Below, in pieces: positions 1-8,455 of a stretch of DNA of 64,000 nucleotides; positions within the stretch are counted from its first letter, which is position 1, and each line of letters starts with the position of its first letter. Location: assembly GCF_031457275.1 (NCBI RefSeq), contig NZ_JAVDWH010000001.1, forward strand, positions 1,550,001 through 1,614,000. Reading direction: 5' to 3'. Made by a program: the position numbers and the translations under genes. This stretch comes from Aeromicrobium panaciterrae. Lineage in GTDB: Bacteria > Actinomycetota > Actinomycetes > Propionibacteriales > Nocardioidaceae. Below the pieces are notes generated by a model. That model had not been told where the DNA came from. It was given only the letters and a program-made list of their open reading frames with translations, and made no database searches.

Positions 1-1
1 G

Positions 2-1255
2 GGCAAAGCAGTCGAGCTGCAGATTCGTACGAACGCGATGCACCGTCGCGCCGAGTACGGTGTCGCGGCGCACTGGAAGTACAAGGAAGACGCTGTCGCG
101 ATCTCCAAGACCGGCGAGAAGGCTCCTGACAGCAATGACATGCTGTGGCTGCGAGAGCTGCTCGACTGGCAGTCCGAGACTGAGGACTCGGTCGACTTCC
201 TGGACTCGCTGCGCTTCGAGATGACCAACGCCGGCGTCTACGCGTACACGCCACGTGGCGACCTGATCCAGCTCCCGGCCAAGGCGACGCCCATCGACTT
301 CGCGTACGCCGTGCACACCGAGGTCGGGCATGCCACCATCGGTGCTCGCGTCAACGGTCGACTCGTGTCACTCGAGTCTGAGCTTGAGAGCGGCGACGTC
401 GTCGAGATCTTCACGTCCAAGTCGCCCGACGCCGGTCCGAGCCGCGACTGGCTCGACTTCGTCGTCAGCCCGCGAGCCAAGAACAAGATCCGTCAGTGGT
501 TCACCAAGGAGCGCCGCGAAGAGGCGATCGAGCGCGGCAAGGACCAGATCGCCAAGCAGATGCGCAAGGAAGGTCTTCCGATACACCGGCTGTTCAAGCA
601 TGAAACGCTTGATGCCGTTGCGAAGGAACTCAACCTCGCCGACATTTCCGGTCTCTATGCAGCAGTCGGCGAAGGCAACGCCGGTGCTCAGAACGTCGTC
701 GAGCGGGTCATCGACCTCGCCGGTGGGCGTGAGGGCGCTGAGGAAGACCTGGCCGAAGCGACATCGATGCCTGGCATCGGCACCAAGATCAAGACGATCA
801 GCCGTGATGCAGGCGTACTCGTCGAGGGACTCGACGGCGACGTGCTGATCAAGCTGGCGCGGTGTTGCACTCCCGTGCCTGGCGACACGATCGAAGGCTT
901 CGTCACCCGTGGCGCAGGGGTGTCCGTGCACCGTACGGACTGCGTCAACCTGCTGGAGCTGCGAAACCAGCCCGAGCGCCTGGTCAAGGTGCACTGGGCC
1001 CCGACCGGCAAGAGCACGTTCCTCGTGGCGGTTCAGGTCGAGGGGCTCGACCGCCCGCACCTGCTCAGCGACATCACCCGCGTCATCTCAGACCAGCACG
1101 TCAACATCTTGTCGGCGGCGTTGTCGACAGGTCGCGATCGCGTCGCCAAGTCGAAGTTCACCTTTGAGATGGCCGATCCGAAGCATCTCGGACACGTGCT
1201 GTCGGCCGTACGCAAGGTCGAAGGTGTCTTCGACGTCTACCGACTCACGCAGTAA
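2..1255 (+). CDS. rel: RelA/SpoT-family (p)ppGpp synthetase/hydrolase, 3' part
   Basis: This is the C-terminal 417 residues of a long RSH protein that makes and degrades the stringent-response alarmone (p)ppGpp. The reading frame is open from base 2, so the gene starts before the window. The first residues are the end of the synthetase domain (VELQIRT, then AEYGVAAHW). A TGS domain follows ([20 protein letters not shown]), then a helical region, the conserved cysteine motif [10 protein letters not shown], and a C-terminal ACT domain ([18 protein letters not shown]). This order is the normal RSH regulatory half that contacts the ribosome. The hydrolase active site is outside the window, so bifunctionality is inferred from actinobacteria usually carrying one Rel enzyme. 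The TAA stop directly abuts the stop of the convergent DUF349 gene with no spacer. Confidence 0.97.
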   Translation, partial: GKAVELQIRTNAMHRRAEYGVAAHWKYKEDAVAISKTGEKAPDSNDMLWLRELLDWQSETEDSVDFLDSLRFEMTNAGVYAYTPRGDLIQLPAKATPIDFAYAVHTEVGHATIGARVNGRLVSLESELESGDVVEIFTSKSPDAGPSRDWLDFVVSPRAKNKIRQWFTKERREEAIERGKDQIAKQMRKEGLPIHRLFKHETLDAVAKELNLADISGLYAAVGEGNAGAQNVVERVIDLAGGREGAEEDLAEATSMPGIGTKIKTISRDAGVLVEGLDGDVLIKLARCCTPVPGDTIEGFVTRGAGVSVHRTDCVNLLELRNQPERLVKVHWAPTGKSTFLVAVQVEGLDRPHLLSDITRVISDQHVNILSAALSTGRDRVAKSKFTFEMADPKHLGHVLSAVRKVEGVFDVYRLTQ

Positions 1256-2491
1256 CTAGCTGAAGTCGGCTTGGGCCTTCTGTGCCATTTCGAGGAACGA
1301 CTCGCGCGAGGCGAGGTTCTCCTTCGCGGCCTTGACCTTCTTGGCGTCGCCAGCGGCCTCGGCCTTGGAGATCTCTGCCTTGGCGTCTTCGATGGCCTTC
1401 TCGAGCTTCGTGATCATGTCGTCGGCGCGTGCTGACTTCTCGGGGTCAGTGCGCTTCCACTTGTTCTCGGTGGCATCACGTACGGCTTCCTCGACCTTGC
1501 GGATCTTGGACTCGAACTCGTTCATCTTGGCGCGAGGCACCTTGCCAGCGGCTTCCCAGCGATCAGCGATGTCGAGCCATGCCTTGCGAGCGGCGTCGGG
1601 GTCCTTGATCGGAAGAAGCTTCTCGGCCTCGGCGAGGATGACGAGCTTTTTCTCGGCGTTGACTTCGTACTCGGCATCCAAAAGCGCATTGGCCTCGTCG
1701 CGGGCCGTGAAGAACGCATCTTGAGCGGCGCGGAACTTCTTCCAAAGCTTGTCCTCGACATTGCGGGGGGCCGAACCGGCCTTCTTCCACTCCGTCATCA
1801 GATCGCGGTACTTGCCAGCCGTCACACCCCATTCGGTCGAGGCGGACAGCGCCTCGGCCTCCTTGATGAGCTGCTCCTTCTTGGCCTGAGCGGCATCGCG
1901 AAGGACAGTCTGCTCACCGAAATGAGTCTTGCGGCGGCGCGTGTAGGACGTACGGGCTGAGGAGAAGCGGTGCCAGAGTTCGTCATCGGCGGACTTGCTG
2001 AGCCGGGGGAGCACCTTCCATTCGTCCAGAAGGGCGCGCAGGCGATCCGCGCCAGCCTTCCAGTCGTTGCCGGTGGCGATCTTCTCGGCTTCTTCTACGA
2101 TGCGGGTCTTCTCGACCTGTGCTTCGGCAACCTTGGCGACGCGGGCAACCTTGCGCTCCTCGCGGAGCTTGTCGATTGAGGGCTGGAGGGCATCGAGTCG
2201 CTTGAGGAGCCCGTCGAGATCTCCCAGCGCCTGAGCATCGGTGACCTGCGCGCGCACCTTGGTGACGGCCTTGGCAGCGTCGTCTGGGGAGAGCGTGCCG
2301 CCCTCGAGTCGCTTCTCCAGGAGGTCAACCTCGACCTCGAGTCCTTCGAATCGGGTGACGTACAACGCCATCGCCTCAGTGGGGTCGCCGCCCGGCCACT
2401 GGCCGATCAGTCGTTCACCGTCAGCGGTGCGTACGTAGACATTGCCTTCATCGTCGACGCGACCCCAGGGATGCGTTGGCGCAGAACTCAT
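1256..2491 (-). CDS. DUF349 domain-containing protein
   Basis: A 411-residue, highly charged, predominantly helical protein with repeated DUF349 modules, visible as recurring patterns such as DRLRALLDEWKVLPRLSK, KYRDLMTEWKKAGSAPR and AWLDIADRWEAAGKVPR, followed by a Lys/Glu/Ala-rich coiled-coil tail. No signal peptide or membrane segment is seen, so it is probably cytosolic. DUF349 proteins have no firmly established biochemical function. The start is MSSAPTHPWG at 2491: a TAGACT -10 element lies seven bases upstream, which fits a leaderless mRNA. An in-frame upstream ATG at 2554 would add 21 low-complexity residues and run through that promoter. It sits tail to tail with rel and divergent from the hydrolase gene. 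Confidence 0.9.
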   Translation of the reverse strand: MSSAPTHPWGRVDDEGNVYVRTADGERLIGQWPGGDPTEAMALYVTRFEGLEVEVDLLEKRLEGGTLSPDDAAKAVTKVRAQVTDAQALGDLDGLLKRLDALQPSIDKLREERKVARVAKVAEAQVEKTRIVEEAEKIATGNDWKAGADRLRALLDEWKVLPRLSKSADDELWHRFSSARTSYTRRRKTHFGEQTVLRDAAQAKKEQLIKEAEALSASTEWGVTAGKYRDLMTEWKKAGSAPRNVEDKLWKKFRAAQDAFFTARDEANALLDAEYEVNAEKKLVILAEAEKLLPIKDPDAARKAWLDIADRWEAAGKVPRAKMNEFESKIRKVEEAVRDATENKWKRTDPEKSARADDMITKLEKAIEDAKAEISKAEAAGDAKKVKAAKENLASRESFLEMAQKAQADFS

Positions 2492-2498
2492 GGGCGAC

Positions 2499-2504
2499 AG
2501 TCTA
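2499..2504 (-). promoter_or_regulatory. -10 element of the DUF349 gene, leaderless type
   Basis: TAGACT on the minus strand, seven bases before the ATG at 2491, so transcription would begin at or next to the start codon. No Shine-Dalgarno sequence is present. No convincing -35 hexamer was seen. Confidence 0.6.
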
Positions 2505-2541
2505 GGGCGAGCCAGCGTCGCCGCGTACCGCCCGCCTCGCG

Positions 2542-2547
2542 TACCCT
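2542..2547 (+). promoter_or_regulatory. -10 element of the MBL hydrolase gene, leaderless type
   Basis: TACCCT, seven bases before the GTG at 2555. The same spacing occurs in front of several other genes here. It lies about 40 bp from the divergent DUF349 promoter. Confidence 0.5.
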
Positions 2548-2554
2548 GTCGCAC

Positions 2555-3265
2555 GTGCTTCTCACGTCATTTCCGGCCGGTCCGCTGCAGGCGAATTGCT
2601 ATGTCGCTGCGCGTGGTCCGGGCACCAAGTGTGCGGTCGTTGACCCCGGCATGGACGCGATGGATGACCTGCGCCTCGTGATCAAGGAACTCAACGTGAC
2701 TCCGGGTGCCGTTCTGGTGACCCACGGTCACTTCGACCACATGTGGTGCGCCCAAGACGTAGCGGCCGAGTTCGACTGCCCCGTATGGATTCACCCGTCC
2801 GACCGTCACCTGTTGAGCGACCCCATGGCGGCGATCTCGGGGGAGTCGGCGGCGATGCTTCGCCAGCAACTCAACATGGGCGACCTGCCCGAATTCGCTG
2901 AGCCTGCGGACGTACGCGATGCCGTTGATGGCGCGACGATCGACATCGACGGACTCGTGTTCACGGTTGACCACGTACCGGGCCACACGCCGGGCACAGT
3001 GTTCTACCGCGTCGACTGGGACGGACCTGAAGCCATCTCACAGGTGATGTTCTCCGGTGACTTCCTGTTCCAGGGCTCGATCGGTCGTACGGACCTCGCT
3101 GGCGGATCCCACGCGCAGATGCAGGACAGCCTGCGCGACCGCGTGCTGCCACTGCCCGACGATGTCGTCGTGCTGCCGGGCCATGGTCCACAGACCTCGG
3201 TCGCGCGCGAGCGCGTCACCAACCCCTTCTTGGCTGAGCTTGCCCCGATCGATGGCACAGCATGA
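2555..3265 (+). CDS. MBL-fold metallo-hydrolase, glyoxalase II-like
   Basis: A 236-residue metallo-beta-lactamase-fold hydrolase. The zinc-binding signature THGHFDHMWC (HxHxDH) is present, followed by the ligands in DHVPGHTPGT and GDFLFQGSIGR, and by PGHGPQTSVARER near the C-terminus. This arrangement is typical of hydroxyacylglutathione-hydrolase-like (glyoxalase II) proteins. Actinobacteria use mycothiol rather than glutathione, so the true thioester substrate is unknown. The start is the GTG at 2555 (VLLTSFPAGPLQANCYV), where family homology begins and where a TANNNT element sits at leaderless spacing. The frame is open further upstream to 2471, but that part runs into the divergent promoter. 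The stop overlaps hisS by four bases (ATGA), so the two are translationally coupled. Confidence 0.9.
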   Translation: MLLTSFPAGPLQANCYVAARGPGTKCAVVDPGMDAMDDLRLVIKELNVTPGAVLVTHGHFDHMWCAQDVAAEFDCPVWIHPSDRHLLSDPMAAISGESAAMLRQQLNMGDLPEFAEPADVRDAVDGATIDIDGLVFTVDHVPGHTPGTVFYRVDWDGPEAISQVMFSGDFLFQGSIGRTDLAGGSHAQMQDSLRDRVLPLPDDVVVLPGHGPQTSVARERVTNPFLAELAPIDGTA

Positions 3266-4584
3266 GCGGACTGAGTGGGTTTCCCGAGTTTCTGCCAGCC
3301 GACCGCAATGTCGAGCTGATCGTCCTCGACCACCTCCGTGAGGTGTTTGAGCTGCACGGCTTCGCCTCGATCGAGACACGTGCCGCCGAGCCGATGGACA
3401 CCCTGCTCCGCAAGGGCGAGATCGACAAGGAGGTCTACGTCCTGCGTCGCCTCCAGGCGGGCGAGGGCGACAGCGACTCCGGTCTTGCTCTGCACTTCGA
3501 CCTGACGGTGCCGTTCGCGCGCTACGTGCTTGAGAACGCCGGCAAGCTCGACTTCCCGTTCCGCCGCTACCAAATCCAGAAGGTATGGCGTGGCGAGCGA
3601 CCGCAGAATGGCCGCTACCGCGAGTTCACTCAGGCCGACATCGACATCGTCGCCAAGGACGAGTTGGCGTTCCACTTCGACGTGGAGATCGCCCAGGTCA
3701 TGGCCGAGGCGCTCTCGGGCCTGCCCGTGCCTGCCCTGACCTTGCAGGTCAGCAACCGCAAGATCCTCGAAGGCTTCTACCTCGGTCTCGGCATTGCCGA
3801 GCCGACGACGGTGATGCCGATCGTCGACAAGCTCGACAAGGTGCCGGCAGACAAGATCGCTGCGTTGCTGCAATCCGATGCTGGCCTCACCGCCGAGCAA
3901 GCCAAGCAGTGCCTCGCTCTCGCTGAGATCCGCAGCTCCGATGGTTCGTTCGTCGATGCCGTACGCGCACTCGGCGTCGAACACCCGCTGCTTGACGAAG
4001 GTCTCGACGAGCTGCTGCAGGTTGTCACCGGCGCCTCGGGTGCCGACGGAGTCGAGGTCGTCGCCGACCTTCGCATCGCCCGTGGCCTCGACTACTACAC
4101 AGGCACCGTGTTCGAGACCCGCATGGAGGGCCACGAACAGCTCGGCTCGATCTGCTCGGGCGGCCGCTATGACCAGCTCGCCAGCGACGGCAAGAACACC
4201 TACCCAGGCGTTGGCATCTCGCTCGGCGTCTCGCGCCTGCTCGTACCTCTCGTCGCCGGCGGACTGACCGCTGACCGCTCGGTACCCAGCGCCGTACTCG
4301 TCGCACTCACGGACGAGGAGTCCCGCCCGGCGAGCCTTGCCGTGGCCGCAGCGCTGCGTGCCCGTGGCATACCGACTGAGATCGCGGCCTCACCGCAGAA
4401 GTTCGGCAAGCAGATCCGCTACGCCGAGCGTCGCGGCATCCCGTATGTGTGGTTCCCCGCCAACGGCGATGACGGCGATCGCGTACGCGACATCCGCACT
4501 GGCGACCAGGTCGATGCTGACCCTGCGACCTGGAACCCCCCAGCTGAAGACCTGAAACCCCGAATCAAGGAGCAAGTCACGTGA
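3262..4584 (+). CDS. hisS: histidine--tRNA ligase
   Basis: Histidyl-tRNA synthetase, a class II enzyme that charges tRNA-His with histidine. At 440 residues it has the usual length. Class II motif 2 is seen as [17 protein letters not shown], the histidine-specific loop as [12 protein letters not shown], and motif 3 as [12 protein letters not shown] followed by [12 protein letters not shown]. The C-terminal anticodon-binding domain occupies about the last 100 residues ([20 protein letters not shown]). The ATG overlaps the previous stop (ATGA), and the stop overlaps the aspS GTG (GTGA), so hydrolase, hisS and aspS form one coupled unit. Confidence 0.98.
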   Translation: MSGLSGFPEFLPADRNVELIVLDHLREVFELHGFASIETRAAEPMDTLLRKGEIDKEVYVLRRLQAGEGDSDSGLALHFDLTVPFARYVLENAGKLDFPFRRYQIQKVWRGERPQNGRYREFTQADIDIVAKDELAFHFDVEIAQVMAEALSGLPVPALTLQVSNRKILEGFYLGLGIAEPTTVMPIVDKLDKVPADKIAALLQSDAGLTAEQAKQCLALAEIRSSDGSFVDAVRALGVEHPLLDEGLDELLQVVTGASGADGVEVVADLRIARGLDYYTGTVFETRMEGHEQLGSICSGGRYDQLASDGKNTYPGVGISLGVSRLLVPLVAGGLTADRSVPSAVLVALTDEESRPASLAVAAALRARGIPTEIAASPQKFGKQIRYAERRGIPYVWFPANGDDGDRVRDIRTGDQVDADPATWNPPAEDLKPRIKEQVT

Positions 4585-6353
4585 TCCGCACCCACGACGC
4601 CGGAAGCCTGCGCGCCGAGCACATCGGCCAACAGGTCACCCTCGCCGGTTGGGTCGCACGTCGACGCGATCACGGCGGCGTGGCGTTCATCGACCTCCGC
4701 GAGGCCTCGGGCGTCGTCCAGGTCGTCGTACGCGAAGAGGTCGCGCACCAGCTGCGTGCCGAGTTCGTGCTCAAGGTTGTCGGCACCGTGCAGCAGCGCC
4801 CCGCCGGCAACGAGAACACCAACATCCCCACTGGTGAGATCGAAGTCATCGCCGATGACGTCGAGATCCTGAGCACGTCCGCACCGCTGCCGTTCCCGAT
4901 CGACGAGCACGTTGAGGTCGGCGAGGAAGTACGTCTGAAGTACCGCTACCTCGACCTGCGTCGCGAAGCTCCGGCCAAGGCACTCCGCCTCCGCAGCAAG
5001 ATCAACGCCGCAGCTCGTACGGTGCTCGGGCAGCAGGACTTCGTCGAGATCGAGACGCCGACACTGACGCGCTCCACGCCCGAAGGTGCCCGCGACTTCC
5101 TCGTGCCAGCTCGTCTGGCGCCGAGCAGCTGGTACGCCCTCCCGCAGAGCCCGCAGCTGTTCAAGCAGCTGCTGATGGTCGCCGGCATGGAGCGCTACTA
5201 CCAAATCGCGCGCTGCTACCGCGATGAAGACTTCCGTGCCGACCGTCAGCCAGAGTTCACCCAGCTCGACATCGAGATGAGCTTCGTCGAGCAGGCCGAC
5301 ATCCTCGCGCTGATGGAAAAGATCCTCGTCGAGATGTGGAAGCTGATCGGCTACGACATCCCGACGCCGATCCCGCACATGACCTACGCGGAGGCGATGC
5401 GTCGCTTCGGTTCCGACAAGCCCGACCTTCGTATGGGTCAGGAGCTCGTCGAGTGCACGGACTTCTTCAAGGACACCCCGTTCCGGGTGTTCCAGGCTGA
5501 GTACGTCGGTGCAGTCGTCATGCCTGGTGGCGCTTCGCAGCCCCGCAAGCAGCTCGACGCGTGGCAAGAGTGGGCCAAGCAGCGCGGCGCCAGGGGCCTC
5601 GCGTACGTCCTGGTGCAGGAAGACGGCGAACTCGGCGGGCCCGTCGCCAAGAACCTCTCCGAGGAAGAACGTGCAGGCATCGTCGAGCACGTTGGTGCCA
5701 AGGCTGGTGACTGTGTCTTCTTCGCCGCGGGTGCCACGAAGTCGACCCGGGCTCTGCTCGGTGCGGCTCGCCTCGAGATCGGTCGCCGCGGCGGACTGAT
5801 CGATGAATCCGCCTGGGAGTTCCTCTGGGTCGTCGACGCCCCACTGTTCGAGCCGGCCAGCGACGCTGTCGCATCGGGTGACGTCGCCGTCGGCGCTGGC
5901 GCCTGGACCGCTGTGCACCACGCCTTCACCTCGCCCCAGGACATCGAGACCTTCGACACCGATCCCGGCAATGCGCTGGCGTGGGCGTACGACATCGTCT
6001 GCAACGGAGTTGAGCTCGGTGGTGGCTCGATCCGTATTCACCGCGAGGACATCCAGAAGCGCGTCTTCAAGATCATGGGCATCGAAGAGGACGAGGCGCA
6101 GGAGAAGTTCGGCTTCCTCCTGGACGCGTTCACGTTCGGCGCTCCGCCGCACGGTGGCATTGCCGTCGGCATGGACCGCATCAGCGCGATGCTCGCCGGC
6201 ATGGACTCGATCCGCGAGGTCATCGCGTTCCCGAAGTCAGGCGGCGGCTACGACCCGCTGACCGGTGCTCCGGCGGCTATTACGCCTGATCAGCGCAAGG
6301 AGACGGGCGTCGACTTCAAGCCGGAGCCCAAGAAGGTCGGCACCGAGTCGTAG
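4581..6353 (+). CDS. aspS: aspartate--tRNA(Asp/Asn) ligase
   Basis: Aspartyl-tRNA synthetase of the bacterial type, 590 residues. It has an N-terminal OB-fold anticodon-binding domain (about 1-110), class II motif 2 ([19 protein letters not shown]), the bacterial GAD insertion in the middle, and motif 3 ([15 protein letters not shown]) near the end. In many actinobacteria this enzyme is non-discriminating and also feeds the amidotransferase route to Asn-tRNA; whether that holds here cannot be read from the window. GTG start at 4581 overlapping the hisS stop. Its TAG stop is also the first three bases of a TAGGGT -10 element for the next gene. Confidence 0.98.
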   Translation: MIRTHDAGSLRAEHIGQQVTLAGWVARRRDHGGVAFIDLREASGVVQVVVREEVAHQLRAEFVLKVVGTVQQRPAGNENTNIPTGEIEVIADDVEILSTSAPLPFPIDEHVEVGEEVRLKYRYLDLRREAPAKALRLRSKINAAARTVLGQQDFVEIETPTLTRSTPEGARDFLVPARLAPSSWYALPQSPQLFKQLLMVAGMERYYQIARCYRDEDFRADRQPEFTQLDIEMSFVEQADILALMEKILVEMWKLIGYDIPTPIPHMTYAEAMRRFGSDKPDLRMGQELVECTDFFKDTPFRVFQAEYVGAVVMPGGASQPRKQLDAWQEWAKQRGARGLAYVLVQEDGELGGPVAKNLSEEERAGIVEHVGAKAGDCVFFAAGATKSTRALLGAARLEIGRRGGLIDESAWEFLWVVDAPLFEPASDAVASGDVAVGAGAWTAVHHAFTSPQDIETFDTDPGNALAWAYDIVCNGVELGGGSIRIHREDIQKRVFKIMGIEEDEAQEKFGFLLDAFTFGAPPHGGIAVGMDRISAMLAGMDSIREVIAFPKSGGGYDPLTGAPAAITPDQRKETGVDFKPEPKKVGTES

Positions 6354-6356
6354 GGT
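6351..6356 (+). promoter_or_regulatory. -10 element of rarA, leaderless type, containing the aspS stop
   Basis: TAGGGT ends six bases before the rarA ATG at 6363. Its first three bases are the aspS stop codon. No ribosome binding site precedes the ATG. Confidence 0.6.
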
Positions 6357-6362
6357 CGCTGC

Positions 6363-7718
6363 ATGACTGACGGGCTGTTCGAGATTCCGGATGCGCCTGT
6401 CCCTCTGCCTTCGGGCAGTTTGAGCGGCAACAACTCGTCGTCGGCGCCGTTGGCCGTACGCATGCGCCCGACGTCGCTCGACGAGCTGGTCGGCCAGGAG
6501 CACTTGCTGGCACCGGGCTCGCCGTTGCGGCAGATGATCGACGACAACAAGCCGCTGACGATCCTGCTGTGGGGTCCTCCCGGTACCGGCAAGACCACGA
6601 TCGCCTCGTTGCTGAGCGCGCATACCGAGCGCCGGTTCGTCGAGGTGTCGGCGGTGTCTGCTGGCGTCAAGGAAGTACGTGAGGTCATCGCGGGTGCTCG
6701 GCGTGCGCTGGCCAACAGTGGCGTCGAGACGGTCCTGTTCGTCGACGAAGTCCATCGCTTCAGCAAGTCGCAACAAGATGCGCTGCTGCCTGGCGTCGAG
6801 AACCGCTGGGTGTCACTCGTCGCTGCGACTACCGAGAACCCGCATTTCAGCGTCATCTCGCCGCTGCTCAGCCGCTCGCTTCTCCTGACGCTTGAGAGCC
6901 TGACCGATGACGACATTTCGGTGCTGATTGATCGCGCGCTCACCGATGAGCGCGGACTCAACGGCACCGTCACGCTCGACGATGACGCCAAAGACCACCT
7001 CGTACGCCTTGCCGGTGGCGACGGCCGCAGGGCACTGACCTACCTCGAGGCCGCTGCAGGTGCCGCGACAACCCAGGGCAAGAAGGCGATCAGTGTCGAT
7101 GACGCTGCACTCGCTGTCGACAAGGCGGCCGTTCGCTACGACCGGCAAGGCGATCAGCACTACGACGTCACCAGCGCGTTCATCAAGTCCATACGCGGCT
7201 CCGACGTCGACGCGTCGCTCCACTACCTGGCTCGGATGATCGAGGCGGGGGAGGACTCGCGCTTCATCGCCCGCCGACTCATGATCCTGGCCAGCGAGGA
7301 CATCGGCATGGCGGATCCATCGGCGCTGCAGACCGCCGTCGCGGCTGCTGAGGCCGTCGCGATGATCGGATTCCCTGAGGCGCGTCTCGTCTTGGCACAG
7401 GCAGTTATCGCTCTCGCGACGGCCCCGAAGTCCAACGCAGTCATCCGCGCGATCGATTCGGCGCTCGCGGACGTACGAGCTGGCAAGGTCGGCACTGTGC
7501 CGCCCGCGTTGCGCGATGCGCACTACTCCGGCGCCAAGAAGCTCGGCCACGGACACGACTACCTCTACGCCCACAGTGACCCCCGCGGAGTCGTCGGTCA
7601 GCAGTACGCACCCGACGACGTTGATGGAGCGATCTACTACGAGCCCGGCCAGCATGGCGCTGAGGCGGCGATCGCTGAACGTCTGGCTCGAATCCGCGCC
7701 ATTCTGCGCGAACGGTGA
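6363..7718 (+). CDS. rarA: replication-associated recombination protein A (AAA+ ATPase)
   Basis: RarA/MgsA (YcaJ) acts at stalled replication forks and is related to clamp-loader subunits and RuvB. The 451-residue protein has a Walker A motif GPPGTGKTT, a Walker B motif LFVDEVHRF and sensor-type residues in [12 protein letters not shown]. The C-terminal tetramerisation and lid region contains the family-typical SASD-like [12 protein letters not shown]. An N-terminal flexible stretch (residues 1-35) precedes the AAA core. Position upstream of alaS is conserved in actinobacteria. The start ATG has a TAGGGT -10 six bases away and no Shine-Dalgarno, so it is probably read from a leaderless mRNA. 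Confidence 0.96.
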   Translation: MTDGLFEIPDAPVPLPSGSLSGNNSSSAPLAVRMRPTSLDELVGQEHLLAPGSPLRQMIDDNKPLTILLWGPPGTGKTTIASLLSAHTERRFVEVSAVSAGVKEVREVIAGARRALANSGVETVLFVDEVHRFSKSQQDALLPGVENRWVSLVAATTENPHFSVISPLLSRSLLLTLESLTDDDISVLIDRALTDERGLNGTVTLDDDAKDHLVRLAGGDGRRALTYLEAAAGAATTQGKKAISVDDAALAVDKAAVRYDRQGDQHYDVTSAFIKSIRGSDVDASLHYLARMIEAGEDSRFIARRLMILASEDIGMADPSALQTAVAAAEAVAMIGFPEARLVLAQAVIALATAPKSNAVIRAIDSALADVRAGKVGTVPPALRDAHYSGAKKLGHGHDYLYAHSDPRGVVGQQYAPDDVDGAIYYEPGQHGAEAAIAERLARIRAILRER

Positions 7719-7723
7719 CGCGA

Positions 7724-7729
7724 TAGGCT
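7724..7729 (+). promoter_or_regulatory. -10 element before the 149-aa membrane protein
   Basis: TAGGCT, seven bases before the ATG at 7737, just after the rarA stop. Leaderless spacing again. Confidence 0.55.
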
Positions 7730-7736
7730 CGTCAGC

Positions 7737-8186
7737 ATGTCGGCGGAGCTCGTGATCCTCGTGTCGACCGCGGTGTTGGCCGTGGTCGCGCTGTGCGCTG
7801 CCGCCATCTCCGTACGCGCGGTCCGCACGCTGCGTCAGACGCCGACCCAGACCCCGGTCTCCCACGAGATTGCGCTGGTCGAACGGCCCACACCGGTCGT
7901 CACGCACCTGCCCGCTTCGTTGGCACCGCGCGTCGTCGAAGGCCGCCTGATCGTGCCGCCGACACAGCAGCAGGTTGTCGCGACTGCACTCGGCCGACCT
8001 GGTGTACGTCTGTCCGTATTCACGCGGGGTGTCGCATATGCGCTGCGACCAGAGAGCCGCGATCGAATCCTCGGGATGATGCGGCGCGAATATCGCCGCC
8101 GCCGTCGTGAGCGCCTGCAGGCCGGCCGCCGAGCCGCCCGAGCGGCAACACCCTCCGCCACCGCAGACAGTTGGATCGGCTCATGA
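7737..8186 (+). CDS. small membrane-anchored protein of unknown function
   Basis: A 149-residue protein with one N-terminal membrane helix (about residues 4-27, LVILVSTAVLAVVALCAAAI) followed by a soluble part with proline- and valine-rich stretches and a strongly basic tail (RREYRRRRRERLQAGRRAAR). I do not recognise the family with certainty. From memory, other actinobacteria carry a DUF948-like and a DUF6167-like gene at exactly this place between rarA and alaS, and this may be the first of that pair. The stop overlaps the next ATG (ATGA at 8183-8186), so the two small proteins are coupled. Confidence 0.75.
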   Translation: MSAELVILVSTAVLAVVALCAAAISVRAVRTLRQTPTQTPVSHEIALVERPTPVVTHLPASLAPRVVEGRLIVPPTQQQVVATALGRPGVRLSVFTRGVAYALRPESRDRILGMMRREYRRRRRERLQAGRRAARAATPSATADSWIGS

Positions 8187-8455
8187 GGCGCATGGTCTGG
8201 TTCGTCGCCGGGTCGGCAGCCGGGGTCTACGCGGCAGCCAAGGCCAAACGAGCCGCATACCGGCTCTCCATGCCTGGCCTCGTCGATCAGTCCGCGGCCC
8301 TCGGGCTCGGATGGCGAGCCTTCCGCTCCGAACTGCGTGACGGCATGGAGACTCGTGAGCGAGAAGTCGCACACGAGTTGTCCGGCACCCCCAACCTTGA
8401 CCACTTGAGTCTTGATACTCACCACCCTGAACTTGCTGAGAAGGACCACCCCTGA
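8183..8455 (+). CDS. small conserved protein, DUF6167-like
   Basis: A 90-residue protein with a short hydrophobic N-terminus (MVWFVAGSAAGVYAAAKAK) that could be one membrane helix, then an amphipathic, charged region (FRSELRDGMETREREVAHEL). The ATG at 8183 is preferred over the in-frame TTG at 8171 because it forms an ATGA overlap with the preceding gene. The stop overlaps the alaS ATG by one base. The permanent link to alaS and rarA suggests a conserved operon, but no function is known to me. Confidence 0.7.
   Translation: MRRMVWFVAGSAAGVYAAAKAKRAAYRLSMPGLVDQSAALGLGWRAFRSELRDGMETREREVAHELSGTPNLDHLSLDTHHPELAEKDHP

Noticed and set aside
3004-4134. 376-codon minus-strand frame across hisS
   Set aside because: Antisense shadow of hisS.
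4419-6152. 577-codon minus-strand frame across aspS
   Set aside because: Shadow of aspS in the antisense frame; amino-acid composition (many Asp, Val, Leu, His) is typical of such shadows.
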